DNA of 64,000 nucleotides from Anadara kagoshimensis. Lineage: Eukaryota > Mollusca > Bivalvia > Arcoida > Arcidae. The notes under the pieces are model-generated. The model had not been told where the DNA came from. It was given only the letters and a program-made list of their open reading frames with translations, and did no database searches. The stretch's first letter is position 1, and each line of letters opens with the position of its first letter. A program made the translations under genes and the position numbers. The stretch lies in the NCBI GenBank assembly GCA_021292105.1, contig CM037861.1, forward strand, positions 55,969,245 through 56,033,244, given 5' to 3'. Shown in pieces: positions 25,401 through 36,929 of the stretch.

Positions 25401-25733
25401 TCATAGAGTCCAAATAACACATAATAATAAATAATAATAATAATAACCCAATACATTATTAGATAATATAAGATTAGCAGAGCCATTTGTTAGTTTTTTG
25501 TTTGTTATTATTATTTTTTGCAAGTTATTGGTGCCTAAAATATCTATTTTTATTTTTTTTTTTTTTGAAATTGCGGAACATTTTTCATTCAAGTTTCTGG
25601 TGTAGTCAGCGGAAATGTATGGGTTATTTGTAGTTGAGACTACATGCATCATACCTGTGGCACCAAAATAAACATTTCCGCATACCAATACACCAACAGC
25701 GCAGAGGACGAACATAGAGAGAAACTTTATCAT
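25401..25733 (-). CDS. Possible small secreted-protein ORF or exon
   Basis: The ORF starts MIKFLSMFVLCAVGVLVCG, a good signal-peptide-like stretch, followed by NVYFGATGMMHVVSTTNNPY and ISADYTRNLNEKCSAIS; after that it runs into an A-rich tract and a low-complexity tail that is unlikely to be coding. The first ~170 nt are clearly more GC-rich and coding-like than the surroundings. The ATG follows directly on ATTGTACAG, a possible splice acceptor, and CCACAG|GTATGA inside the frame could be a donor. It may be an exon of a gene nested in the PKG intron on the same strand, or a retrocopy ending in the A tract. The product is not recognised, and an ORF of this length is not rare by chance in 64 kb. 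Confidence 0.3.
   Translation of the reverse strand: MIKFLSMFVLCAVGVLVCGNVYFGATGMMHVVSTTNNPYISADYTRNLNEKCSAISKKKKIKIDILGTNNLQKIIITNKKLTNGSANLILSNNVLGYYYYYLLLCVIWTL
25424..25446. repeat. Microsatellite (ATA)n
   Basis: Short run of ATA/AAT units, directly readable. Confidence 0.85.
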
Positions 25734-26020
25734 CTGTACAATTTGAATGTTGTTTTAGCATATCTGACCCCGGATTATATTCTAAGGGTTCTCGGTTAGA
25801 GAAATAAACAATGGCTTACTTTATCTATCTGTTATCAATACACGATATTAATCGATTCTGCTAACGTAAACCTTTCAAAAATTGGCCCTTCTTATGAAAA
25901 ATATCTTTTGGCCCCAAATTTATAATTTTATTTCGTTTCTTTTTTGTTTTTATTATTTTTCTTTTTTTTCGTTTTTGGTTATTGCAATTTTTAAAACATA
26001 GGACAGTTGTCAAAATTAAA

Positions 26021-26212
26021 AACAAACATACCCGTTTATGTCCAAATAACAATCCAAAAGCAAAGCAAATCTTAATCTTTGAAAACTTACAAATTACATA
26101 TTATATATTAAACTAGTTTTAATTTTACAGTACTTGACGGCCGTTTCGAACCAAGGTAAGCATATGACCTTCCAACAGGGAATTTAGGCCGGTTATCCGG
26201 AATGGTAAACGT
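26021..26212 (-). repeat. R1 dispersed repeat, inverted copy with insertion
   Basis: The tail block (aaacaaacatacccgtttat, gtccaaataacaatccaaaa) and the head block (gaatttaggccggttatccg) of R1 are present in reverse complement. They are separated by about 50 bp resembling the start of R3 (ttttaattttacagtacttg). Confidence 0.55.
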
Positions 26213-26519
26213 ACTCTAGAATCTGCATATCGCAAAGCTATACTTTCAGCAGTTTTAGTGAAGTATTGTGAATGTTAGAGCTCTACTTATACGTAAGAGA
26301 CGATAAGTATTTTCTGTATTGTTCTAATAAATGCACTTTTTTTTTCTAGCACCAGCTGCTTGTACTAAATCATCTCAATCATATATAATGTAGTTACTGG
26401 AGTAGTGTTATGACTTATAACCCGGGCGTTCCATCAGCAGACTTAATGTACTGACTACCAATAACAATAAATGTTTTATTACATCACTGTGATGTTTAAT
26501 TATTGTCTAACAAAATTAA

Positions 26520-27000
26520 CATGTTAAATCTCTAACTCTCGGTTGGGGAGGTTAAACCACTATAATTCAATTATTACTGCATCAAATTAAAAACCGGGTT
26601 ATATGTGTATGTATATTTAGTAAAGCAGAGAAAGCCTTACGAAAAAATCGTCTTTTTACAGATATGTAGAACCAAGGCTCTAACAAATATTGCTCTCTGC
26701 TGCGGAGGTTCAAATAATATAATTAAATTATTACTGCATCAAAAACCGGGCTATATGTGTATGTATATTTCGTAAAGCAGAGAAAGCCTTGCGAAATAAA
26801 AATTCGTCTTTTTACAGATATGTAGAACCAAGGCTCTAACAAATAGTGCTCTCTGCTGCGGAGGTTCAACTACTATAATTAAATTATTACTACATCCAAC
26901 ACCACTAAGAGCAATAATTTGTTCTTTCCACAAAACTAGTTTGTATGTGTGTTTAAATTCCGACAAGCAAAGAGAGTCTTTTGAAAAATAAAATCGTGTT
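26520..27000. repeat. Tandem repeat, ~152 bp period, about three copies
   Basis: aaaccgggttatatgtgtat (26591) recurs as aaaccgggctatatgtgtat (26743), a spacing of 152 bp. The two central copies are nearly identical, including cagatatgtagaaccaaggc and ctctgctgcggaggttcaa. Diverged partial copies flank them on both sides. Confidence 0.85.
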
Positions 27001-27590
27001 GCTGGTCAAGGTTTCACAATCACGCATTGTCATTTAGAATAGCTTCGACACAAATTTAAAGATCAAAATTTGTTAATTCAATATGAATATAAAACGAATC
27101 CCTAAAACAACCCCATATATCGCAAAAAGTAATAATTACTATTGTTTTTAAAATATTCTAAGGCCGTCATTTCATTCCCATTTCGCCCATAAACTGGTGT
27201 GTGTTTGCCCTTTCTTGTTATTTTGGTGTCTTTTATTGGCACGGTGTTGTATCCGGGGTTGTGTTTGCTGTTACCAAGGTAACACATTTTATTTTTCGAT
27301 TTGAAAGAAATCTATTACTAACAGTTGGATTCGTCGTTCACTGGTTCACAAATAAACAAAAATATTAAGTTGTTTTTGTAAAGCTGGATTCGAGAAAAGT
27401 AAGACGTAGTTACTTGTTTGTTTATTTATCATTTAACCTCGCTATCACTCTACAACTTTCATTGATATTGCTTCGCATTTATATTTCACAGATATACAGC
27501 TTAAGATGTTCAAAAAGAAAAATGCTGACCGGACCGGCGTCGATAAAAAGATTTTCATTCCGATATATTCAATCAACCATAACCCATTTA

Positions 27591-27802
27591 CGATACAGAC
27601 CTGTCAAAAATTTACCACTAAGCTTACGAATTAGTGCTGAATCGGTAGCTCATCTCGGCTCCTTGTTGGCCATATATATATATCCCGACAACCTTTCAGC
27701 AGATTATATCTATCTCTCGGCAGCATTTCAGCCACTGGCTATCTCTATCCAAACAACCCGGTTTTGACTCATTTTCGTTAACCTTTCGACAAGTCTGTAC
27801 TG
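27591..27802. mobile_element. TA-flanked MITE (CAGTACAG family), copy 3
   Basis: 212 bp; the left end has decayed slightly (cgatacagacctgtc), the right end gacaagtctgtactg is followed by TA. The interior keeps ctctcggcagcatttcagcc. The open frame at 27414-27767 runs through it and is not a gene. Confidence 0.8.
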
Positions 27803-28296
27803 TACTCTTACAAAACATATATTTCACGTGATTGTCTGTAACTAAGGGCATCAACTCGGGATGTAAATGCATAATTAATTGAGTACAAAAAGGTCATTTG
27901 AATCATTTATTGTCTCTGATTGATGGTCTTGACCATTTGCCTTTACTGGTTGACTGAGTAAGGGATGTACTAATGCAATATGTACAATTTTAACTAACAA
28001 TCAAATAGATCATAATTACTGAGATATATAAGATTTAGAATAGATTCACACTAATTAAGATATCCAAAGACATCTTTATGGTTCTCTTAGAGTTCATGGA
28101 CTTTACGTCTCGTATACAACCATTGCTTTATCACAGGTGTTTTCTATCTATTATTTCTATTCAAAACCAATTTATTGCATGTCCATGTGGTAAAATGAAA
28201 GAAAAAACACCTGATAAACATCAGGGAAGTTTTTATTGAGAAAGTATAAATAAACAATGTCCATTTCTTTTGTAATTTATTGATTTTCTTTCAAGT

Positions 28297-28337
28297 TATT
28301 ATTATTATTATTATTATTAGTAGTAGTAGTAGTATTG
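28297..28337. repeat. Microsatellite (ATT)n(AGT)n
   Basis: About eight ATT units followed by about six AGT units. Confidence 0.95.
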
Positions 28338-28531
28338 TTGCTATTGTTGTAAATTTTGATTTTACATTTACGGTGCTTATCGTTATTATTTTACTTAATT
28401 GCTTTGAAATAATTCATTCCATTTTTGATTTATTTACTTGGTTTTTCATTTTATTACCATATATTTACAATTGCGATATCTTTCCTTAATGACATCGACT
28501 TCATAAAGACAATGCTCCACGCGCTCCATTA

Positions 28532-28539
28532 TGACGTCA
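28532..28539. promoter_or_regulatory. CRE-like octamer TGACGTCA
   Basis: Perfect palindrome in a short, relatively GC-rich patch (28510-28590). Motif only. Confidence 0.3.
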
Positions 28540-28677
28540 GATGTCAAATGCTCTCGTTGACTGACAGGAACCGACCCATTTGTATGAGGTGTACCAACAT
28601 TGTATTTCAAAATTGTTTTTAAATAACATGGAAAATGTAAGGCGGCAACAGATTAATTTTTATAAATATTGTAAATA

Positions 28678-28829
28678 TAAGAAATAAGGTAAATTTCCAA
28701 TGTCTTTATAAACTTGCAAAGTATAATGGGCTGTCTCAAATTTTTCCATATTCGCCTTTTATGCAATTTGAGACAGCCCATTATACTTTGCAAGTTCATA
28801 AAGACATTGGACATTTACCTTATTTCTTA
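28678..28829. mobile_element. Fold-back element, 65 bp arms
   Basis: The arms 28678-28742 and 28765-28829 are inverted repeats with about two mismatches in 65 bp and a 22 nt spacer. They start taagaaataaggtaaat and contain aagtataatgggctgtctca. It has no coding capacity, and no target duplication was recognised. Confidence 0.85.
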
Positions 28830-29401
28830 AATAAGTACTACTGTCGGTCTTGAAATAATTTATAATTTGTGGTATGACATTAAAATAATTCGATTATTTG
28901 ATTTGAAATATTTGAATATAGGTTCTTACAAGACGTTTTAAATGTTTTGTTAGTTTTACTCTTTCAAAACCGTTGATCCAGAAAATGTCCGATAGTCTTG
29001 TGGATGTTTTGTACATATCAATGTGTGAAGATTTTTTCTGAAGAAAAAGTTAAGGATTTGAAGCCGCAGTGGTAGCACAAAATTAAACTACTATGAGTGA
29101 CAAAAACGGTAACTTTGTAGTTGTTTTGTCACATGATACTCAACATTGACATCGACTAACTCTTGACCTTCGTATATGTTCAGCTGCATACTAGTGGTTG
29201 TTGTAATACTTATCTTTACTACATTCTATATATACCTATGTCAACCGCAAATACACATTGTTTATGATAGTTATAGTAAAAAGTGCTACTGTCTATGAGA
29301 CTGTAATCCCGACTTTACACACTGATCAAATAGGTAGCCATATCTCTTCTTTAGATGAAACGTGGTAAGTTCCTCAGTCAACTGATTTTGCTTGTGTACA
29401 G

Positions 29402-29583
29402 ATGCCACCATGCACTGTTTGCAACGTTTGCAGTCCAATGACAACAATAAGGATCCGTCTTCCTATCATGCCATGACACGTGGTATCCAACGAAAGATCA
29501 AAAATGAAAGTCGTTTTGAAAAAAGTTTTACAAAACTGAAATCACGTCTGAAAAGCAGGACCCAATCTTTACGTGCTTTGTAA
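29402..29583 (+). CDS. Possible terminal exon of an unrecognised plus-strand gene
   Basis: Directly after a plausible acceptor (gattttgcttgtgtacag) an open frame reads DATMHCLQRLQSNDNNKDPS and continues through SYHAMTRGIQRKIKNESRFE and KSFTKLKSRLKSRTQSLRAL to TAA. The stretch is richer in GC and charged residues than its surroundings; the second half would be a basic helix. Without the acceptor the same frame opens at an ATG at 29392. It is opposite in strand to PKG, and no partner exon was identified, so this may be chance. Confidence 0.22.
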
Positions 29584-30129
29584 TTTCATAAAACTAAGAT
29601 ATTACCTTTTTGTACTTTATCTTTCGTGTAAATACGACTTACCACTAACAGACAAGTGTTGGCTAAGAATCGGTATTTAAGTAAACCTGCGTAACTCTTT
29701 ATGCTTTAAAACATCTATGTTAGTTAAGTTATGACAGAGACTGTGTAAACAATGCAATCAGAAGACTGCTTAACATGCATACATACCATTATGTAATGGA
29801 ACTTGTACATAATTATGTCAGTCGAAATTAGTAACATGTGCTAATGAAAAATTATGATGAGATATGATATAGTAATGACGAAATGCTTTGTCTAAATTGA
29901 AGCATTTGCGTAACCAAAGGATATTATATCTCTATAAATGACAGTTCATTGATTTATGGAAGTGTCTCAGTCGATTAAGGGACAAAGGAACTCACAAACC
30001 GAATAGTCAAAGCAAAGTTGCTGTGTAAATCATAGTTATAACCACATGTTTGTCTTGTAGAATATAGTCTGTCATGTGCTGATTTTGAAAGCATTATTTA
30101 TTATTACAGAAATTCAAAATCAGTCCATG

Positions 30130-30510
30130 GCAGTTCGGACCATTTTTTTGACGTGTAAGCGTTAAGAACTGTGTGTTTCAAATTGTGTTTGTCGAGTAAA
30201 AAAAGTTAGAATCATATGTATTGAAAGTGTTTGCCATGTAAAACTAGTTAGGGTTATATGTTTTAAAATGGTTTGCTGTGCTAACATAAGAAACATGAGT
30301 GCTTGAGAACCAAACAATATGTAGGGCTTTCCTTGCAAAACGTAGTTAGGACCGTGTGCTTATTTTTGAAAGTGTTTGTCGTATAAAACCTGTGAAACAT
30401 ACTTGTTTTGGGTTTTGGAACTGTGTTTTTCGTGTGTACGTCATAGTAACGACAATGTGATAAGGAAGTGTTTTTGTGCAAAATATAGTTGGGGTATTAT
30501 TCTATTCACT
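30130..30510. repeat. Degenerate tandem repeat, ~60 bp period
   Basis: Blocks of the type gaaagtgtttgtcgtataaa followed by a taGTTAGGacc...tgtgtt segment recur about five or six times with many changes, for example gaaagtgtttgccatgtaaa at about 30222. Confidence 0.65.
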
Positions 30511-31788
30511 TCTTTTTAAATTACGACAAACATGCAGAATAAAAGCAATCAGACACTTTAATTAAAAGTTCAAGAACAAACAACGTCTGAAAGTGATAAA
30601 CAAAAGAACTCTGCACTTAGTGGTAGAGTAATAACAGAAAACATTTAGTCTCAGTTTACACTGAAGAAATATATAGGTGGTTTTTGTTAGACAAACTACA
30701 AACATTATACATTAACTTCAATCAGAAGATTACACGTGAAGATAACAAACATGTGAAAACAGTGACATGAAATGATCTCCAGAAACTTAACGAATATAAA
30801 CTGTTCATTTGATATCAACTTGATTAAAAACAGGTGAATGAAGTAAAACAGGTTACACAGCACTGAACTGAACCAAAATCTATCTGAGATACAAAAGGTG
30901 TCAATAAGTAATGTTTACGTCAAGTGTCTAAATGAAATCAGAGAAAGCCTTTAATTATATTATGCACGTGTAAACCACACTTGCATCTAATGCAGATCTT
31001 TATGTATCAGAACAGATGGTATTGCAAATGCATGCTATGAATTACAATTAAAACGTTTAAATTTGTCTTCAACCTAATCAGAAAAAATACGGTTATCAGT
31101 ACCAGAAACCTTTCTTGTTTTGTTTTAATTAATTTTATTTAAAAACATGTTATCGAATGGGTCCCCGCCCTGTTTTTGAAAAATAATTCTGTGGATATCA
31201 AACATCATTTTTTAAAAACCGAAAAAGAATTGTACTGAAAATTGAACTTCAACTCATCTGCTGAAGATCGGTGGTTTACTCAGGGTTATTCCATTTTTTT
31301 TACCATGTAAGAACACAAGTGAAAAAACTTGCACAATGTTGCAGTGGAAGGCGTTACGTGATATTACACTTACACAAGTACTTTTATGGTCAGCAACCAA
31401 TAAACCCCAATTTGTCACCTACATGTCACTTGTAGATTGAAATCACCACATATCTTGTCAGTTATATCTTAATTACTATATCTATGGAGACGTCTGAGAA
31501 TGCAAAAAATGAATTCTCCAGGTAGAGTTCCAAATTACATGTAATCTTCATAAACTGGTGAAATATCAGATAAGGAGAAGCATTTTTGACAAAGGTCAAA
31601 CGGTTAAATCAATTAAGGATTATAATGAAGTCGGAGCTTATGCTAGTATACCTTAAATCACGATTTTGATAGCAATAATTAATACCAAGTTATGACCTAC
31701 TCTGGGTATATTTGACGAGCTATAATTCCATTTCTTTTTCTATTCCATTTTTATTTACACAAGTAGCTATCTGCAAAGAGGTGTACAC

Positions 31789-31900
31789 ATACCTCTCCGG
31801 AGCGCGCGGCCTCATTTTCTGGGTGGAAATTTAACTTGCAGGTTTTCAAATTTTTAATATTGTGTTTTTAATTGTGATTTGGATATGTTTGTTTTTTATT
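31789..31900 (+). repeat. R1 dispersed repeat
   Basis: Forward copy with acctctccggagcgcgcggc, ctcattttctgggtggaaat and tail ttggatatgtttgtttttta. Confidence 0.65.
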
Positions 31901-32700
31901 TAGAAATTCTGATTTTAAAAGAGATTTTTACATTTTCCCTGTGTGGTCTGAATAAATCTTAATTACATTGCACTGTAAAATAATTGTTTTTGCAATTATG
32001 ACTATAACAAAAAAGAGTAACTATCAACCAGAAGTAATTATTAAATTACATGTGTCTGAGTATTCTTTTTCCGACAAAGAATGACAAATGGTTATGAAAT
32101 GAAAATTGATATAACGTTATGACATCATGGGAATAAAAAAACGGAAACAAATGATTGTAAAATGTAAAATGATATAGAATTATGACATGGGGGATAACTA
32201 CTGGATAATATATATTTATTTCTGTTATGACTTCCTAAGTGAGGTATCAATCACGACGAGGATATGAGGGTGGTATACTGAGAGCAAGGTCAATGAAAGT
32301 ATAAGATATAAAGAGAAGTCAAAATTATAATTAACGACCTATAGGATTATATCTATATTACTGACTGCTATAACAGACTATAACAGAAGGCGAGGGCTGT
32401 AAAAATAGATATCGACTGATTATCTTAACCTAAAATTAGAACTGACAAATCCTGAAGCTGGCAGGCTTTATTGATATTGTATCAAATGAATTATTGAGGT
32501 CATTTTTGACATATCACATAATATACAAGTTAAAAAGTAAACCCTCTTCTAGCAAAGATGCAAACATCAATCTATTTTCAGATAAAATTATTGGAACTGG
32601 TAAGTTTTGGCATGACTACCAAAAGTTCAAGGGTTGTTATTTTTATACTGTGTAAGAAGAGTAGGTCATCTCTACCTTGTTAAACTAATCATCGGAGTTA

Positions 32701-32902
32701 CAGTATAGACCTGTTGAAAATTTAACACTGATATTACACAAGCTCGGCTGCCAAGTGACCAAAATATGGATAGTTAGTGACCGAAAAACTGCTTAAAGAA
32801 AGATAGAATCAACCGAGATACAGTTAAGAAGGAGACGATACGAGTTGCCGGTTCAGCATGTATTCGTTAGATAGGTGTTAAACGTTCGACAGACCTGTAC
32901 TG
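32701..32902. mobile_element. TA-flanked MITE (CAGTACAG family), copy 4
   Basis: 202 bp from cagtatagacctgttgaaaa to gttcgacagacctgtactg; TA on the left, CA on the right (a mutated target duplication). The interior contains aagctcggctgccaagtgac. Confidence 0.8.
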
Positions 32903-33183
32903 CAGTTCTGAGCTGCTGTTAACGTTTGTAGCGTTAAAAGATACTGTTTTGAACACGATAAGATATGGCGGGAATACACGGCTATCGCGCGTTAAAGCAG
33001 AATCAATCATAACATTTATTTAGCAAGTAAACAGATCGTGTCTCACTATGAAAATAAAGATATCAAAAGGGGTTATGGACAGTATAAAATAATATTATAG
33101 ATGAATCACAAATATCAAAGAACAAACATGTGATATTAACATGCGGAGCCCCCTAATGTCAGATGCGTAAAAATATTTAATTT

Positions 33184-33336
33184 CGAAATCGCAATACTTG
33201 CTTCGTATTTCCGAAATAGTATTTCGAATATTCAAAATACTATTTCCAATATTCTAAATACGATTTCGAAAACTCGACACACTGTTTTGAATATACAAAA
33301 TAGTATTTAGAAAATACGAAGTAAGTATTGCGAATA
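33184..33336. mobile_element. Fold-back element rich in cgaaat/atttcg
   Basis: The ends aatcgcaatacttgcttcgt and acgaagtaagtattgcga are inverted repeats with a couple of differences. The interior alternates tatttcgaatattc and gaatattcaaaata type blocks, so the element is nearly palindromic. No coding capacity. Confidence 0.7.
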
Positions 33337-34804
33337 TAAATGCACGTCACCTTACTTGGTCCGTATTGACAAATATACACAACACAAAAGCTCATGAATT
33401 ATCCCATAAACCCATTCAAAAATCCCAAAACATGTAACAAAATGGTCACCAACCATATTTATAGCATGCATTGGCAACACAAATACAATGTTCCTTTGAG
33501 CAACAACGTTCCCCTTGAAAAAATGACCCCAACCACCTCAGAGGCTTATGAATAAAAGGTTTCAAAATATGACATAAGCGCGACGATTATTCCGGCACTA
33601 GGCACTTATAATTACTTGTTAGAGGGGTGCATCAAATCTATATGTTACTGTGTCAATTTATACGAAATTGTCATAAACTTTGAACGTGTACATAACGGAA
33701 ATTATTATATAGGGACACGCAAATTTTGCATTATTTATTCGTTTTGCATTCAAATCTAACCACCGAGGTATTCAACAACAATATTTATGTTATATTTGTG
33801 TATCATTATACAACAGAGGTAGACTTTATGTGTTTATGACGGGCGGTTTATGACTAGTAATAATGATCTTTACAGAACTATTACACATTATCCCTCACTC
33901 TCTAACAGATGACGTAACCTCTCAGGCTCTAATTAGACCATGTCTAAACATAAACATTTCCTTAACTATTTATCCAGAAAGTGGAGTTTGAAACATTTGA
34001 CAGAAAAATTGATAAATTGAAGGTGGCAAGGACTTATGACGCATCCATTCAGAGTTGTTTTAACGGTTTGAAGATTCATTAAACCGCAATAAATCAGACA
34101 CTATGGTATTTTGGTAAAAGTACTTTGGACTATTTATCAATGTTAAAGTACAAAGTAAACTTGTTACAGCGATAGTAACTGATAAAATAAAACTCACTTT
34201 TAAACGTTGTAAATACTGGTATGCCGTTAAAAGTTACATGGTGCTCAAGTACATCTATTGAAAATGTGCTTACGAAACAAAAAATGGTATGTTTGTATAA
34301 TTAGATTACCTGGTCTTTTATTGGGCTTATTGTTGCATTTCTGATGATGTTTTATCAATAATACAAAAATTGAATGTTAAGGATGCGTCGTTTCAATGAT
34401 TGACAACTTTGACCACTTTCACTGCGTTTTCTTAAACCAAACCCATAAGCTGTAGAGGTGTATAGCACACAGAATTGTGATAAGGTAAAATGTTGCGTGG
34501 AACTTGACAAATGCTCTTTGAGATTGGAAACCCTGTGTTTGTGCTTTGGGTTTTGTAGCTTTTATCTTCTCTTGTCTAATACTTCGTCCAATACTTAATG
34601 AAAACATCATATTTATCATTTAATTAGTAGAATCTAGTTAGAAGTGTTTATGAGTTAAAAGTATTAAGATATGATCTGACAGTTTGGAACCTTTTATAAA
34701 TTTTAAAGTAGACCCTTTTTGGACAAAAGATTAAGAAAGATAATTTACGCTAATTTTACGAACCGTGCCATTTGTTAATCACCCCCTATACATAACTACA
34801 TATA

Positions 34805-34816
34805 CCCCCCCCCCCC
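34805..34816. repeat. Poly-C tract
   Basis: Twelve C in a row followed by a T run (a C/T strand-biased tract), unusual in this AT-rich sequence. Confidence 0.95.
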
Positions 34817-35549
34817 TTTTTTATTATTTGGTTTGTTCGTGATTTGGTTCAGATAAGTCAAACTGTATTTAATCCTAGATAAGGGTGAATTATATATATT
34901 AATAGAGCACTGGCATTTAATATTAAATTTAATTAGTTCTTATTAAGATTTTTCCATCAGTTCTGTTTTAATGTAATTACAACGCAATCTGACTTGAATA
35001 TAGATAAAAATAAAACTGATATAAATAAACATAAACACTAATAGATTGCAAAAACTGTAGACCTTATCAACACCCCTGGCGCTCGGCCACATATAGGGAT
35101 TTTATGTATTGAAATTGTAGAATTTATTATGCATTTAGCACGTGATTAATATGACGTTAAATAGGGGATTTTAATGTTCCGTAAAAACCAGAATGTAATC
35201 TTGGCAATGTGGTATTCCTTTTTGAAATATTGTTTTTCCTTTTTTCATCTTTTTGTAAAACACTGTTGAGTAGAAAATATTAGTTTCAAGTTCAGCGTAA
35301 CTCGACAGATGGCTATGTAAAGTTAAATGCTCCTTCCTTACTTCAGAATTATGCAACAATGACAATACTGTGATGTATCCGACAGGTACGGCTTGTGTTA
35401 AGAGATAAGTTGTCTCCTTGAATCATCTTATCATAAACGAAATCAACACAGACATATATCTTGATACACGTGTTGTTCGGAATATAACGTATAATATGAT
35501 AAGAAAGTAAAAGCAAGAACTGCCAGAAAAAAGCACTAACTCATTAATC

Positions 35550-35715
35550 CATCAAAAACTTTAACACTTCTCCATCAATGACCTTTTAACATTTGGACAT
35601 AAAAAACTTTTAAATTAATATTCGTCCATCAATGACCTTTTATTATTTGGACATAAAAAACGTTAATATCTGTCCACCAAGCACTTTAACATTTGTAGAG
35701 GAAAATCTGAAACAT
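35550..35715. repeat. Short tandem repeat, ~55 bp period
   Basis: ccatcaatgaccttttaaca, ccatcaatgaccttttatta and ccaccaagcactttaacatt start three successive diverged units that share atttggacataaaaaac. A weaker fourth unit precedes them. Confidence 0.75.
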
Positions 35716-35964
35716 TTTTAGAAAGAATATTTTTCAATCCTTAACATGTATCCTTTACCCATTTGTTTAACATTATGCCCTCCGAAAAATGATAATCATA
35801 ATTAAAGACTTTATACTGGTATAGTTGAGTGGTAATTGCGATGGACTGGGTAGCTCAGGAACAATGTGGCGTACCTGTGTGGTGTTAGTTAGAAAGATGG
35901 CCTAAATTGATCTATTGCACCCTAAGAATTAATAAGAGTGCATACAGAAATACATTTGTTTACC

Positions 35965-36100
35965 ACCAATAACGGGTGACGTGTTAACTTTGTACCAGGT
36001 GGCATCTCGGAATAGATGACGTGATAACTTTATAATAGGTGATAATAGGTGACTGTTAACTTTGTACCAGGTGGCATGTTACCTTGTAATATGTGACGTC
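35965..36100. repeat. Short tandem repeat with ggtgacgtgttaactttgta units
   Basis: About three units built on gtgac(gtg)ttaactttgtaccagg and tggcat recur between 35970 and 36100. They lie 130 bp or more from exon C. Confidence 0.7.
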
Positions 36101-36229
36101 TGAGTTTCGTTCTCACACGACACACACCGGGGCGATGAGTCTACGTGCTCGGCACTACACTCACGCTCATTCCGGGTTTCACTGCACTGTACAAACAAAC
36201 TTTTAAATATAGATAATGATTTGTCCTAC

Positions 36230-36335
36230 CTTCGTAAAAACTCCATATGTTCTGTGTGCCTCATCAAACCAGTTCTCATCATGATACTTTGGAAACATGG
36301 TCGATCTATTGCCCATAATTTACAACTTGTCTGTG
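36230..36335 (-). CDS. PRKG1: cGMP-dependent protein kinase, exon C (end of CNB-A)
   Basis: This 106 nt exon encodes [20 protein letters not shown] then [14 protein letters not shown]. It is the last beta strand and the C-terminal helices of CNB-A ([20 protein letters not shown] in vertebrates, from memory). The Cys of DRPCF corresponds to Cys195 of human I-alpha, one half of the reported redox-sensitive intradomain disulfide; its partner Cys is also kept, in exon A. The acceptor is TTTTTCAG and the donor GTAGGA, weaker than the others. It enters in phase 1 and leaves in phase 2 to join exon D. Longer open frames on both strands across this exon are extensions of it into intron. Confidence 0.97.
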
Positions 36336-36657
36336 CTGAAAAATTTAAACAAAAAGTAAGTTTTTTATTCTTTAAAGCAATATATACACGGACAACAATA
36401 TTGAACATTGTTGCAATGCCCTTTCTTCGCGATGTTTGTCAATATTTGTTTTAATTTGTTTATTTGCAACATGCAATGGAAGGAATACAAAGTTTTCAGA
36501 TTAGCTCAATCAGAATTGCTATAATCCAGTTTTGGTCGGTGTATTTCCCTCTTTACCTCAATAATGTTGTAACTTAATAGCAAAATGATATTGTGTGTAT
36601 TATATGCATGTTTAAAAGATGTAACTAAGGTCTCATCTATGAGGTAACTTTAAGACT

Positions 36658-36716
36658 TTCTAAATGGTAGAGCACTCACTTTACAAATTTGCGACCCGGA
36701 TTCGATCCCCGGAACA
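36658..36716 (+). mobile_element. tRNA-like fragment, probable SINE head
   Basis: taaatggtagagcactcact resembles a decayed A box, and ggattcgatcc (36698-36708) is close to the B-box consensus GGTTCGANTCC within a T-arm-like gacccgg...ccgg stem. There is no intact acceptor or anticodon stem, so it is not a working tRNA gene. Confidence 0.45.
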
Positions 36717-36929
36717 ACATTTCATTGTAATCAGTCATTACGCAAATATCGCTTATATCGCTTGGTGCGACATATGACCGGATACCTAATTATATTACAT
36801 CATAAAATATTTACCTGATATGGATTGTGCTGAAGATTGAAAGCTCATTACCATGTTCTATGCAATTTTTCTATACGATACCCTGAACTAATACTCATAT
36901 CACATGATAAAAAGTGTTATACCATAATT

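Larger units (their letters stand above)
17242..36229 (-). other. PKG intron C-D (19 kb)
   Basis: The largest complete intron here, phase 2. It holds the candidate alternative first exon (17973-18025), a local three-copy duplication (18790-22640), fold-back elements, TA-flanked MITEs, an element with 6 bp target duplication, several short tandem repeats, two weak ORFs (25401-25733 and 29402-29583) and an R1 copy. No transposase or kinase exon was found. Stretches such as 22.7-23.6 kb, 31.0-31.8 kb, 31.9-32.7 kb and 33.4-35.5 kb hold nothing I recognise apart from a 12 bp C run at 34805-34816. Confidence 0.85.

Noticed and set aside
27414-27767. 117-codon plus-strand ORF
   Set aside because: Over half of it lies in a MITE of the CAGTACAG family, including its terminal repeats.
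29358-29401. Ten-base micro-exon ATGAAACGTG with a 37 nt intron joining the 29402 exon in phase
   Set aside because: The phase fits, but an intron of 37 nt is too short for a mollusc; treated as coincidence.
36090-36210. GC-rich patch next to exon C as another exon
   Set aside because: All minus-strand frames meet stops and no acceptor/donor pair encloses an open stretch.
36221-36454. Plus-strand ORF over exon C
   Set aside because: It is the complement of a genuine minus-strand PKG exon.
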